Shown: positions 22,854 through 33,335 of the stretch, piece by piece
How the letters are laid out: every line of letters begins with the position of its first letter
How positions within the stretch are numbered: position 1 is the first letter of the stretch
Origin: Rehmannia glutinosa
Lineage: Eukaryota; Streptophyta; Magnoliopsida; Lamiales; Orobanchaceae
Length of the DNA: 64,000 nt
NCBI GenBank assembly: GCA_016081115.2
Contig: JABTTQ020000683.1
Location: 372,021 to 436,020 of the forward strand
Direction: 5' to 3'
Program-made: the position numbers and the translations under genes
Notes under the pieces: model-generated
What the model was told of the DNA's origin: nothing
The model's input: the letters and a program-made list of their open reading frames with translations, nothing else
Databases searched by the model: none

Positions 22854-23076
22854 GGATGCATTTGGATGGCATGATTTGGATTTTGGGGAGAAGATTTAAG
22901 GGAATGATTTCAAATGACTCAATCTAAGATAAATTTGAAATCCTCCAAAATAACTCCAAAAATAGCTTCAAAAGATTTGAAATCCATTATAGAATGACTT
23001 TATCAAAACAATCTCAATGAATTTGTTATTATGCATTGAAATTCATAGCTCCAAATCCATCAATCGAAATAGGGTC
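22854..23076 (+). mobile_element. PIF/Harbinger (Tourist-like) MITE, 223 bp
   Basis: TTA flanks both sides (22851-22853 and 23077-23079). The left end is GGATGCATTTGGATGG and the right end in reverse GACCCTATTTCGATTG. It shares its inner sequence with the copies at 33336 and 30641. Confidence 0.75.
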
Positions 23077-23194
23077 TTACAGTATTTGACTTGTAATCAG
23101 TTATTTTTCATCACACACAAGATAAGCATAATTGTGAGTGACTTATTTCAGCAAAATAATCGTTTTGAGTTATGACATTGTGACATTTTATAAA

Positions 23195-23475
23195 GGATAA
23201 CTAGAAAACCCCTGACGGCTCAACTTTGGACTAATTACAAAAAAATCTAGAGGTTTTTTTAAATTAAAAAGATTAATTGAAGTTTAATTTTGTTTTAAAT
23301 ATAAGGAGAGTGACTATAATATTTGTATATATGGTAGGGGGTTATTGAAATAATTTTTGCTTATAAAGCTAAAAATGTATAAGAAACCAAAATTTAAAGA
23401 TATTTTTATAATTTGCAAACACCTATGATTTTTTTTTAATTAGTCCAAACCTCACGAGAGCTTTTTAATTATCCC
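23195..23475. mobile_element. Mutator-like MITE, 281 bp, perfect 9-bp duplication
   Basis: The ends are GGATAACTAGAAAA and, in reverse, GGGATAATTAAAAAG; inverted similarity runs on to TTTGGACTAATTA on both sides. The flanks are identical, TTTTATAAA (23186-23194 and 23476-23484). Same family as the elements at 15589 and 28689. Confidence 0.85.
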
Positions 23476-23551
23476 TTTTATAAATTAGGAAAGGTCATGT
23501 ATGGACTGTAATCGAATCCATCTAAACCAAATATATTCCCAAACTTTCAGC

Positions 23552-24048
23552 TAGGGGTGGCAAATTGTGTGGGCCGTGTTATTATCGTACCGGCCCGATA
23601 AGAGCACGGCCCGATAAGCACTAACCCGAATACGGCCGGATAAGCTTAATGGGCCAAAAATGATAACTCGAACACGACGATATAAAAACCCGATAGCCCA
23701 GGCACGACTCGATAAGCAATTTTGTTTATATTATTTATTAATTATTAATAATTTTTGGCTCATTTGAACAATTTAGAGTATTTGGCTCGTTAGACCATTT
23801 AATAATATAGTATAATATTATTTTTTCTTCAAATATTTATCACATATAAAGCCCCTAGGATGTTAGAATGAGAAAAAAATGTGTAAAAAAAATTATTTAT
23901 CTTATCGGGTTTAACGGGCTTATCGGGTTGGCCCGACATGGACCCAATTTCTTATCGTTCTTATCGGGTCGGCCCGATAACGACCCAAACCCGATAACAC
24001 TTGGCCCAAACCCGATAATTTCATGTTGTGCCTCAATTTGCCACCCTA
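23552..24048. mobile_element. hAT-type MITE, 497 bp
   Basis: The left end TAGGGGTGGCAAATTG matches the right end in reverse, TAGGGTGGCAAATTG. The flanks CTTTCAGC (23544-23551) and CTTTCTGC (24049-24056) are an 8-bp duplication with one mismatch. Both arms repeat GGCCCGATAA and ACCCGATAA words in opposite directions. Confidence 0.82.
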
Positions 24049-24306
24049 CTTTCTGCCCATTGGAACATATTATCACTTTTCAAAAATTCCAATAAAAATA
24101 GAAAATTTATTTTAATGGGACGAGAAATAACTTTACTCATTGCAATGAAAACCATAAAAACCCATAAATTCACAATAATAATTTCCTTGCAAGTTTCAAT
24201 ACACTCTTCTCGAGTTATTTTTTTTTTATTTATTTTGATAAATTTCATATTCATTTAATTATTAAAACTATTACTAAAATTTTTCTTTAACTCCGCACAT
24301 TGTTCT

Positions 24307-24764
24307 TGATTTAGGAAGGTAAACCAGATGTACCTGACCTAGGATCCCAAAAAGCAAAGTGAGATATTTTGTTCGACGTTACATGAAACAGAGCACACGT
24401 TAGACTAGCCAGGGTGGCCCCCCAACTAAGGCCCTACGATGCTTAAGTCAGAATCAGGTAATTGAGATACTTAGAAAGCTAAAAAGCGAGGCAATTTGGA
24501 ATAATGATCAGTGACCTTTTACCTTGATTTTCATGTCATATTTATAGTATTGTTCACTGTGAAATGTGGATCATTGTACACGCGGCGCTCCATCGACGGT
24601 GGAGAGTACGTGGGCGACATGACACATGCCCTCATGTTGGGTCGGGACCCATATAAAAAGACGCGGATCATGGGGGGAATTTCGGTAATTTCAAGCGAGG
24701 TGAGGTCAGTATGGTAATTGGTAATTTCGATCTAGGCGAGGTCAATATAGTAATTTCCATATCA
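24307..24764 (-). repeat. Second solo LTR of the gypsy family
   Basis: It runs from TGATTTAGGAAGGTAA to TAATTTCCATATCA and follows the full LTR throughout. The flanks GTTCT (24302-24306) and GTTTT (24765-24769) match at four of five bases. It has the same direction as the other two copies. Confidence 0.88.
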
Positions 24765-24824
24765 GTTTTGTAGCTAGAGAATGATGAGATTACTATTTTA
24801 ACAATATTTTGACTAAAGAATTTA

Positions 24825-25761
24825 GGGGCAATTTTTTAAGTACCCACTATGGATAGTGGGTACTCTTTTCTACCCAAATTGGCGAAATTGCCCCTTCTTT
24901 AAGTTGGTGTTTTATGAATTTTGAATTTTGAAACTGATGCAATTAATGCTTTCCTTGAAAATCGTGTACACTTCCCCCCAAATACACACTTATGTATAAA
25001 ATCGTATACTCATATCGTGCCTTATTTAAAATTGGGCACGAATATTAGGCACGATATCGTGCCTAATTTTAACTGAGGCACGATATATCGTGCCTTATTT
25101 AAAATTGGGCATGAATATTGGGCACGATATCGTGCCCAATTTTTACTGAGGCGCGATATCGTACCCAATATAGGGCACGATATCGTGCCTAATTTTTACT
25201 GAGGCACGATATCGTGCCAATATAGGGCACGATATATCGTGCCTAATTTTTACTGAGGCACGATATTGTGCTCGTGTTCAATATAGACACGATATATCGT
25301 GCACAGTGCATCTTAGATTCAGAAATTTCAATTCTAAATATTAAAATATAAAAAAACACGATAATTTGTTTAAAAAACAAAAAAAGAATCAAAAATATGA
25401 AAATGGTTTTTAAAAAAATACACACTTTTTCGAAAATATTTTCCATTTTTTCGAGAATATTTTCCATTTTTTAAAGTATCTTGAAATTATAAAATAATAA
25501 AAACTAAAATTATTTTCAATTTTTTTTATAATAAACGATTTTTTACAAAAATCTGATTTTGTTTTAAAAAAACTAAAACTTGTGTTAAAAATCTGAAAAT
25601 AAAGAAAGTATATTAATGTGAGAGAGAAATATGTGAGAGATAAAGTATCAAGGGTATTTGGGTAAAAGAACAAAAAAAGTGGGTAGAAAACTTTGTTTTT
25701 TATCTCACATATTATAAAAGTTTTTGTTCTATCCTAAGTGGGTAGTTCCGACCATTTGCTC
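24825..25761. mobile_element. Mutator-like non-autonomous element with a palindrome cluster
   Basis: A perfect 9-bp duplication, AAGAATTTA, flanks it (24816-24824 and 25762-25770). The left end GGGGCAATTTTTTAAGTACC and the right end in reverse, GAGCAAATGGTCGGAACTACC, form an inverted repeat that continues with CACT..GGATAG. The left third holds the GGCACGATATCGTGCC repeats; the rest is AT-rich. Open frames on the minus strand (25243-25673) are low-complexity and not recognised. Confidence 0.82.
25015..25305. repeat. Cluster of GGCACGATATCGTGCC palindromes
   Basis: Perfect 16-bp palindromes lie at 25048-25063, 25121-25136, 25174-25189 and 25203-25218. Variants with an extra AT (GGCACGATATATCGTGCC) or one mismatch lie between and after them, near 25077, 25149, 25225 and 25257. 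Spacers are close to TAATTTTTACTGA or CAATATA. The whole is an irregular tandem array with a unit of about 50 bp. Confidence 0.9.
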
Positions 25762-25919
25762 AAGAATTTATGATATTAAATCTTATGGATCTAGAAACAA
25801 CAACTGTAGCAGTAATATTTTTCATTGTTTTTCTTCTTTTTTAAAACGAGACATTAATCCTTCTTGTCTGGTATGAGGTCTTTTTTAAGAAGGCCCAATG
25901 ATACATGTCGTCAGCCATC

Positions 25920-25920
<1 letters not shown>

Positions 25921-25974
<54 letters not shown>
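25921..25974 (+). repeat. (CT)27 microsatellite, probably in the 5' leader of the NAC gene
   Basis: A pure CT run of 54 bp. Pyrimidine-rich CT tracts are common around plant transcription starts and in 5' UTRs, and this one lies upstream of the NAC start codon, before a possible 5'-UTR intron. Its place in the transcript is inferred. Confidence 0.9.
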
Positions 25975-25978
<4 letters not shown>

Positions 25979-27906
25979 AAGCTCATCATACCAATATACA
26001 CACACAGAAGAGAGTGGGAGCATTTAAACTTACAGTCTCTATCAGTTGCTGGTGGCAATATAATTCACCGCCACCACTTTCTCCGCCGACCCCTTTTTTC
26101 CCGCTAAGCTTTTTCTCACAATCAAGTTATATATTGCCTCTCAGTTATTCAATTTAAGGTGAACATACATACACACACTGAGGGTTTTGCATGAAACCCA
26201 TTTATGTATGTATGAATACTTTTTTGTCTCTTGTTTAATTTTCCCATCTGCCCAAAGAGAAGAGAAAAAAAAAAAAAAACCTTTCATTTTCCATCTGCTT
26301 TTAATTTGAACTTTTACTGTTTCTGTCTCGGGATCTGATCATTCTTTGACAATTAGGGTCAGTTCAATTCCCGAGGAAAAGTGTACTTTAATTTTGCTTT
26401 TCTTCTCCAATAGTATCATATTATTATTATTACCCAGCTTAACAAAGAAAGAAAATTCCCATTTAAATTATTCTTGGAGTGATTAAGGTTGGCATTTGAG
26501 CTAGATCCATAAGGGACTTCAAAGGTTATTATACTCTACTCTTCTTCTTATTTCCGTATGAATTTATTTTATTTGTTTTACTTATAATTTTAGTACGTAG
26601 CTCATTACAATGAATCATATACGATTTTGTGACTTATCTGAAATCAAATCTGAGTATTATTAGATTGATTTTGTGAGATGTGAAAAAATGTACATTTGTG
26701 GATTATTAGATCTCCAAAGTCCAATCTGATAAATTCACTTAATTTTCTTAATTAACCTTCTTACTGGTAACTTTACATATTTCTTCCAACTGAACACAAA
26801 TTAAGTACTTTATCTTGTTTCAAAAAATAATTAATCACGGCCATCTTCTTCTTTTTCCTCGTATATCTTTTCTTTTTAATTTCTTAAGTTTAATGATCTT
26901 CCAGCTTGATCTCTCTGATATGGGAATAATATTACACACATCCAATTTTCAAGAAGCTTCTATAAGAAAATTAATGCTATAAATATATTAATATTTTATC
27001 CTCTTAATTTTAATATATTAATTATTTGGGTCAATGTATGTTATTTCAATCTTTTTTCTTCTTTCCCTTTTTTCTAGCATTCACTTTTGTTAGTGGAGCA
27101 ACCATCTTTATGCATAATAAGTCTTTTCTTCACGTTTTCATGCCTCAAGCAAAAGCAAACTTGAGTAGTTTTACCTACATATGTAATACATGCATCTAAC
27201 TCAAGTAATTAAAACTTGCATGCTTTTTCCCCTTAAGGATGGCAAAGAGGATTAATGGAGTACTATACATTTCATTTTCCTTTTATATATGTAGTAAATA
27301 TAAATATAAATACCAAAGTAAAGGGGAAAAAAAAGCCTCCAATATTATGATACTTTTTTGTTCTTATTTTTGAGTTGTGAATAGTCTTAATTAGTTGTGA
27401 TTTCATGGGGTTGACAGTCTTTTCTTATACAATCTGAACAATGAAAAGACAAAATTTTATATCTTATTTAATTTCATGCGTGCATAGTCAACTGTGTAGG
27501 AGTGCTCCGTTTTTCGTTTTTTTCTAGTCTTGTTTTTCCTCGAGAAATGATTGTTATCATCTCGTGCGGAGCTTTTCCATTAACATATATATGCATTCAA
27601 GGTGGCCCTCATGCCGGTTAGGCATTGTAATTTGTTGTTTAGTTTTGAATATATTCTATCGTTTTATTAATTAAAACAAAAGGCAAGGAAATAATTAACT
27701 TGCTGGCTTTCTTCAGCATTTACAAACACATGAGTATGTATATTGCTACATTTGATAGTCTAATTGAAGATATTATGACAGAGAAAATGGCATATTCAGC
27801 ATTTACAAACACATGCCTTTTTTTTGTCACAATTTTTGAGACTTCAATTTAACTTCCAATGTTCTTGATACAATTTCAGGTGTTCAAATAAAACAGAAAG
27901 AACATC
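25975..27906 (+). promoter_or_regulatory. Likely 5' UTR with a long intron, upstream of the NAC gene
   Basis: A possible donor, TTAAG|GTGAAC, lies at 26158-26159 and a good acceptor, ACAATTTCAG, ends at 27879, which leaves 27 bases of leader (GTGTTCAAATAAAACAG...) before the ATG at 27907. The stretch between is AT-rich with no gene and reads like intron. Without transcripts the exact transcription start and intron borders are unproven. No convincing TATA box was picked. Confidence 0.4.
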
Positions 27907-30286
27907 ATGAATTCGTTTACACATGTTCCTCCTGGATTTAGATTCCATCCCACAGACGAAGAATTGGTCGATTACTACCTCCGGAAAAAGATTGCTTCGA
28001 AAAGAATCGACTTAGATGTCATCAAAGAAATCGATCTTTACAAAATCGAGCCATGGGATTTGCAAGGTACATATAGCTTTTTCATCATTAAGAATACGAT
28101 TCATTGAATTTCATATGTTTTTTTTTTCTTCATAAAATACTAATCAATGCAACTCGAATATTTTTTCCATAAATTCTAACTCTTGAACCAAAAAAAAATA
28201 TGAAGAACTTTGCAGGATAGGAACCGAGGAACAGAGCGATTGGTACTTCTTTAGTCATAAGGATAAGAAATATCCGACTGGGACGCGAACAAATAGAGCT
28301 ACCAAAGCTGGATTTTGGAAAGCCACAGGAAGAGATAAGGCTATATATACTAAGCATAGTTTGGTTGGCATGAGAAAGACTTTGGTATTTTATCAAGGTC
28401 GAGCTCCAAATGGACAGAAATCGGACTGGATAATGCACGAATACCGGCTTGAAACAAATGAAAATGCAATTACACAGGCAAGTGTCTAACAACTTAACTG
28501 CAGGTTTTTATGATGATATTTATTGTGGGCTTTTATTTATACTAGAAATGTGTTACTAGGTTTCACCCATACAAAAGCATTGATACTCTTCAATCGTCCA
28601 TGTTTTTCCTCTATATGAATTTGCTTAATTAAGATTTATTGAGAGCCCTTGAAGAGACAGAATGAGAGTAGCTTCATATATATACTTAGGGATAATCGCA
28701 TTTTGCCTATCAAACTATCTTGAGTTTTGCTCTTTGCTTACTAAACATAGGAAATTTCTCTTTTGCATGCCTAACTTTGAACATTTTTACTCAAGCCCTG
28801 GAAGCTGAATTGGACCAATCATGTGTTGACATATGCCAATTTTTGGTTGGTATAGGAAGTAAAGTGCAACGAATCATAGAGTTCACAGGGCAGAATATGT
28901 ATTTTCAAAGTAGACAAATTGGAAAAAAAAAGGTATATTTTGAAAAACAAAGTGCAATTAACTCATATACTTATTGTGTGTATGTATGTGTAGTAATAAA
29001 AAGATAGTATGTAAGAAAATTGCTCGGGCCAGCCCAATTTTACAACTCTAGGTAAGTGGTAAAAAAGTTACAGTTAGATGCATTTTATTATTTTATGAAA
29101 CTTTGACATGCATATATTGATTACAAGATCTTACTCAAAGCAAATATATTCAATGCATATGCTAATTCTAGCTAGACTTCAAAATTCCCCTAGATAGATA
29201 CCACATTTTATTTGTAGCTTGTAATACAGTTAGGTTTAGAATATTTATTTATTTACATGTTAATTAAATTCCTTACCTGTACTAATTAAATCACATTGCA
29301 GATATATGATCTTTCACAAGAGTAAACTTTACCAGCAAGATAATTAAATACTTTTAGTACTGTCTGTGAAGCATGATATCACAATGTATGATATTATTAT
29401 TCTCAATTTTGAAGGATAAAAGCTATTAAAATGAGGAGTAGATTTCCTGTTCCATTTTTGGTATTCCACTATCTGTTCCAGTACTTAGATGATTGACATG
29501 TGTATATTCATCTAAAAATCAACAACATGTTTATATTGTAAACACATGTCCATCATCCAAGTAGTGGAACAGGATGTGGAATACCAAAAATGGAACAGTA
29601 AATCTATTCCTAGTAAACTGGGGTTTGATTCCATGAATTAACCTGTTAAATAATAAAACTAATGAATCTCATTCATGATGAACTAACATCATTAGTATTG
29701 TTTTATAACTTCTTTTGGGAGCAAATATTTCTCTGCCTAACAAAAGTTCCCAATTGAACATCATTATATATATCAGGAAGAAGGATGGGTAGTTTGCAGG
29801 GTATTCAAGAAGAAAATGGCCTCAACAACAAGAAGAGAATCGGAACACGAGTCCCTTTGCAATTGGTACGACGAACAAGTCTCCTTCATGCCCGATTTCG
29901 ATCCACCAAATAAATACACATCTTCGCCGTTCCCTTCTTATCAATACAATAACTATACCTGTAAACAAGAGCTCGAAATGCAGTACAACAACATGCCTAA
30001 CGATACATTCCTCCAGCTCCCGAATTTAGAAAGCCCGAAAGTACAACAATCCGCTATGGTTCCATATGGTTTACAAGAAGAGCATATGCAAGAAAACGAT
30101 CGTAACAGGCTTTATGAAAACGATCAAGTAACCGATTGGCGCGTGCTCGACAAATTTGTAGCGTCTCAGCTGAGTCAAGATGATGGTAGCAACACTAATG
30201 AGGCTTCTGTTAAGGTTTCTGATCAGTCAATGAGTCAAGATGTGGCAGAAACTTACTCTGATGTTGACCTTCATTTCCCAAGTTGA
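27907..30286 (+). CDS. VND4/5-like NAC transcription factor (xylem vessel master switch)
   Basis: The coding exons are 27907-28066, 28206-28477 and 29777-30286, giving 313 residues. The N-terminal NAC domain is complete: VPPGFRFHPTDEELVDYYL (about residues 7-25), EIDLYKIEPWDLQ, then WYFFSHKDKKYPTGTRTNRA, KAGFWKATGRDKAIY, GRAPNGQKSDWIMHEYRL and EEGWVVCRVFKKK (145-157). The C-terminal activation part has LQLPNLESPK and DWRVLDKFVASQLSQ (264-278), which mark the VND group. The start MNSFTHVPPGF resembles VND4/5 more than VND1-3, VND6 or VND7. Such nuclear DNA-binding dimers turn on secondary-wall and cell-death genes in vessel elements. Intron 1 (28067-28205) splits codon 54 with normal GT-AG ends. 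Intron 2 (28478-29776) starts with GC (CAG|GCAAGT) and ends TATCAG; only this choice keeps the frame from ITQ into EEGWVV. Residue 117 is Gln (FYQGRAP) where the family nearly always has Lys. No stop or frameshift is seen, so it looks functional. The exact paralogue is not decided. Confidence 0.93.
28689..28964. mobile_element. Mutator-like MITE inside NAC intron 2, perfect 9-bp duplication
   Basis: ATATACTTA flanks both sides (28680-28688 and 28965-28973). The left end is GGGATAATCGCATTTTGCC and the right end in reverse GAGTTAATTGCACTTTG, similar over about 30 bp. It belongs with the GGGATAAT family at 15589 and 23195. An open frame across it (28720-29007) is not a recognised protein. Confidence 0.83.
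29434..29611. mobile_element. MITE with about 36-bp inverted ends in NAC intron 2
   Basis: The left end AGGAGTAGATTTCCTGTTCC and the right end in reverse AGGAATAGATTTACTGTTCC both continue with ATTTTTGGTATTCCAC. The flanks ATTAAAATG and AGTAAACTG agree at seven of nine bases, suggesting an old Mutator-type duplication. The arms could form a hairpin in the unspliced RNA. Confidence 0.7.
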
Positions 30287-30303
30287 TATATATGGATATG
30301 GTG

Positions 30304-30309
30304 AATAAA
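30304..30309 (+). promoter_or_regulatory. AATAAA polyadenylation signal, proximal
   Basis: AATAAA 18 bases after the NAC stop codon. It is probably too close to be the main signal; the next one at 30466 gives a more usual 3' UTR. Confidence 0.35.
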
Positions 30310-30465
30310 AAGGAGAAATTGGTAAGTATAGTTATTAATGGAATTAAAACAAGATTATATTAGGAGAAAGAATGCTGTACATTAATATGAGAGTGAATAT
30401 GTTGTGATTCTGAGACATTTATAGTAGGGTAATATATAATGAGACTAGTGGATGTATGTGCAGTG

Positions 30466-30471
30466 AATAAA
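30466..30471 (+). promoter_or_regulatory. AATAAA polyadenylation signal of the NAC gene, distal
   Basis: AATAAA about 180 bases after the stop codon, in a T/G-rich 3' region. A 3' UTR of about 200 bases is typical for plant genes. Confidence 0.5.
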
Positions 30472-30640
30472 TATAAGGCCATATGATGTATTGATGAGTG
30501 TATTTCTTTAAATGCACATGGAGTTATAAAGTTTTTTTTGATTAGAGATGAGTAACTATTTTTGTTCTCCTATTGTGCACTTATCAATAAGTCAAAATTA
30601 GGTCACAAGCAAGAAAAGATTTCAGAAGTTTTCTTTGCGC

Positions 30641-30850
30641 GGCTCGATTTAGATTGATGGATTTAGAGCTAAGGATTTCAAATATATAATAACAAGTCCA
30701 TTGAGGTTGTTTCGATTAAGTCATTCTATAATAGATTTCAAATCTTGGAAGTTATATTTGGAGTCATGTTAGTGGATTTCAAAGAAATCTTATTTGGAGT
30801 CATTTAAAATTCTTCCCCATATCCAAATTTTCCTATCCAAATGGACCCTC
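30641..30850 (-). mobile_element. PIF/Harbinger (Tourist-like) MITE, reversed
   Basis: Read in reverse it starts GAGGGTCCATTTGGATAGG and continues with TGACTCCAAATAAGAT, GAAATCTATTATAGAATGAC and CCTCAATGGACTTGTTATTA, near-identical to the MITE 33336-33562. A clear TTA duplication is missing. Confidence 0.65.
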
Positions 30851-30851
30851 A

Positions 30852-31035
30852 GGTTGCATTTGGATGGGGGATTTAGGAGGGGAATTGGGATGAGAGATTT
30901 GAAATCCTTCGTTATATTCATACCTCTGTTTGGCTTATGAATCCAAATCAATGGATTTCAAATCCCTCTTTAAGTTTCAGTTCATTTTAAAGAATTTCAA
31001 ATCCTTCCCAAAATCTAGTCATTTGAAATCCTTTT
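30852..31035 (+). mobile_element. Second Tourist-like MITE copy next to the first
   Basis: It starts AGGTTGCATTTGGATGGGGG, as other copies do, followed by GAGATTTGAAATCC and AATCAATGGATTTCAAATCC. It ends indistinctly near a TTTGAAATCC. The two copies lie end to end in opposite directions. Confidence 0.5.
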
Positions 31036-32690
31036 TTTCCTTTATGTACGCTTGCATATTTACACACATTTTCTCAACAAAAAATATTCACACACGCACT
31101 GCACATACACTGCACGGAGACACACTCTCTCTCTCACACACACTTCACACAATTAAATTTATGTATTTCGTATTTTTATTAGTGTACAAAATTATAAATA
31201 TATTTATAAAATAATAAGGTTATATCATCTATTCCATTGTTCGTTCCATCTGGTGTTTCAATACACAAGATGGATGCCACATGCAAAATTATGACGTCAT
31301 CTTATACACGCGACATTCATACAGTAATTACAAGATAAAATAAAGAATAGTTAGAAAATCTACTATGGGTGAAAGGATCAAAGGATGGGAGTAACTGAAG
31401 GGATAGTATATTGAAATCACCTCAAAAAAAAAAAATACCTCAATTTGTCTTTTGCGCTTTGAACGATATGCGCACAAAGAAGTTGATGTTTTACATAGAT
31501 GATCGACAAGTTTGTACAAATTCACATTAAGAGAATGTAAATGTTTAACTTATAATGCTTTTGGAAGAAACTAATTAGCCATCCGATTAATATCATGATT
31601 GCCTCTAAATTGAAATATTAAGATAGAAATTAATTACATTTCCTAATTGTTTTTGTTAGTTGAAGCTCGAACCCAAGAGGGGAGGGAATTGAAGACCTCA
31701 CAAAATAATGTGTTAGCCCGTTAGGGACAGCATTCCTAGACATATGCAATGAATATATATATGTAATATATGTAATACATCATCACCTATATTATTAACA
31801 TTCTATACACACTTTCATCAACCTGTATAAAGCATGAAATAGTACGTACTAAGTTCATTAATGTTTTATTTTCTATTTCACTTTATAATATAAACTGTTA
31901 AGTGTATAAAATATCTTAATTTATTGAATAAATACTCGATCGGTTGTTGATCAGAAGAAACAGTGCTATAATCAACTGCATGCTTAGTGGCTCATTGTTT
32001 TGGCTCAACAATGGAACATTATACGCAAGTAAAATGGCAATAAAATGATATAACAACTCAGAGAAAACATGTAAGCTATACTGATTTTCATCATTAGAAA
32101 AAATTAAATTTTTATCAGCCAGCAGACAATAATATTCTTGATCAGTCTTCAAAGCAAACTTTTAATTACATACCTGCATAACTATGAAAACACATATAAC
32201 TGCAAATGAAGCCATAATCCAGCCTGCTGAAAAGGGTTTCTATATATATACTTATCTTCCACAATTGTAGAAAAAAGATGAGTATTTTACCTCTTACAAG
32301 GTAATTAAAGGGGATATATAGGTAAAAGAAAGAGGCGGGGAAGGGAGTTGAGATGTATATTTCGAAATTCAGTTGGTTTCTTCTAACTCAATAAAAGGGT
32401 CGTCTTTAAGTAATTCACTGCTTTTATTTATTCATTTCACATATATAATTCTGCACTGAGAATGAGAAACAAAGAATGATGATGATGTTAATTTGAGAGT
32501 TATTGATCAGGTGGGCCATGGGTTGAATTCAAAGCATGTGAGTCCCTTCAAGCAATGACAATTTTTTTAGAGGAGACACAATCATTGAGCGTGCTCCCAT
32601 GGCTTCACAATTTCACACACACATACTGATTTGTGGGCAACAATATAATGGTGATGTCTGTGCAGGCTTATTAGCTCAAATAATTTTCAT
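31036..32690. other. AT-rich intergenic DNA downstream of the NAC gene
   Basis: No gene is recognised. A CA/CT-rich patch (CACACACGCACTGCACATAC) lies at about 31088-31150. The open frame at 31916-32152 (minus) is unlike any known protein. Confidence 0.45.
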
Positions 32691-32691
32691 G

Positions 32692-33051
32692 GGCCGGGAT
32701 ATGGCAATCTCGGCCCACCCCGGCCTAGCATAACTCGTTTGGGCCGCCCTGCCCATCTAGAATATTTATTTTTTAAAATATATTTAATGTATATTTTACA
32801 TATATAATATAATTTTTATGTATTTTTATATTATATCTAACTTTTATAAATTGATAATGACAATTTTTGTAAAAAATATTTTATAATATATATTTTCCTA
32901 TTTTTTTAAAAAAAGTATTTAATTTTATTTTATTGGGGCATAATGGGTCACCCCGCCTCACCCCATGACCCGATGTGGGTCGCTGCGTCCCGCCCTGTTC
33001 TAGTGACGGAACAGGTCTTTAGATACTCGTCCCACCCTACCCTAAATTGCC
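32692..33051. mobile_element. Possible hAT-type MITE
   Basis: GC-rich ends (GGGCCGGGATATGGCAAT on the left; in reverse ATGTGGCAATTTAGGGTAGG on the right) surround an AT-rich middle, and both arms carry GGCCCACC/GGGTCACC-like words in opposite direction. This is the layout of the hAT MITE 23552-24048, but no 8-bp duplication was found. Confidence 0.4.
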
Positions 33052-33335
33052 ACATGTACTAATGAGAATTTAAATCATGTGACTTGTACACTTTTGCGAT
33101 AAGTCATCTAAGTTGTCATGTTCGTGTTTTAGTCTCTAATCCGTTAACTTTCATAACTCTAGATACTCAGTCATTTAACCTAACAATTTTATGTTTGGTC
33201 CTATAAAGCTTCAACAACTTAGTTCTATAAAAACAATCTCCAAATTAATTTTATCATGGACTCTTAAATAAAAATAGTCCATCACAACAATGTTAGACCC
33301 AATATGCTTCCGTACAAAAATTAAACAATCCCTTA

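Larger units (their letters stand above)
28478..29776 (+). other. Intron 2 of the NAC gene, GC-AG type, with two MITEs
   Basis: The donor is ACACAG|GCAAGT and the acceptor TATATCAG|GAAGAA. The nearest GT (28482-28483) would add four bases and shift the frame, so GC is the best donor. The flanking match to the strong consensus AG|GCAAGT is usual for GC introns. Two MITEs (28689-28964 and 29434-29611) make up a third of its 1.3 kb. Confidence 0.8.

Noticed and set aside
24990..25310. CRISPR-like array
   Set aside because: The repeats are palindromes with short, similar spacers inside a plant transposon; CRISPR arrays do not occur in such genomes.
25898..26107. 69-codon frame with a Leu-Ser run
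   Set aside because: The run is only the translation of the (CT)27 repeat.
30304..30309. Main poly(A) signal of the NAC gene at 30304
   Set aside because: Only 18 bases after the stop codon; the site at 30466 gives a more usual 3' UTR. Kept as a low-confidence feature.
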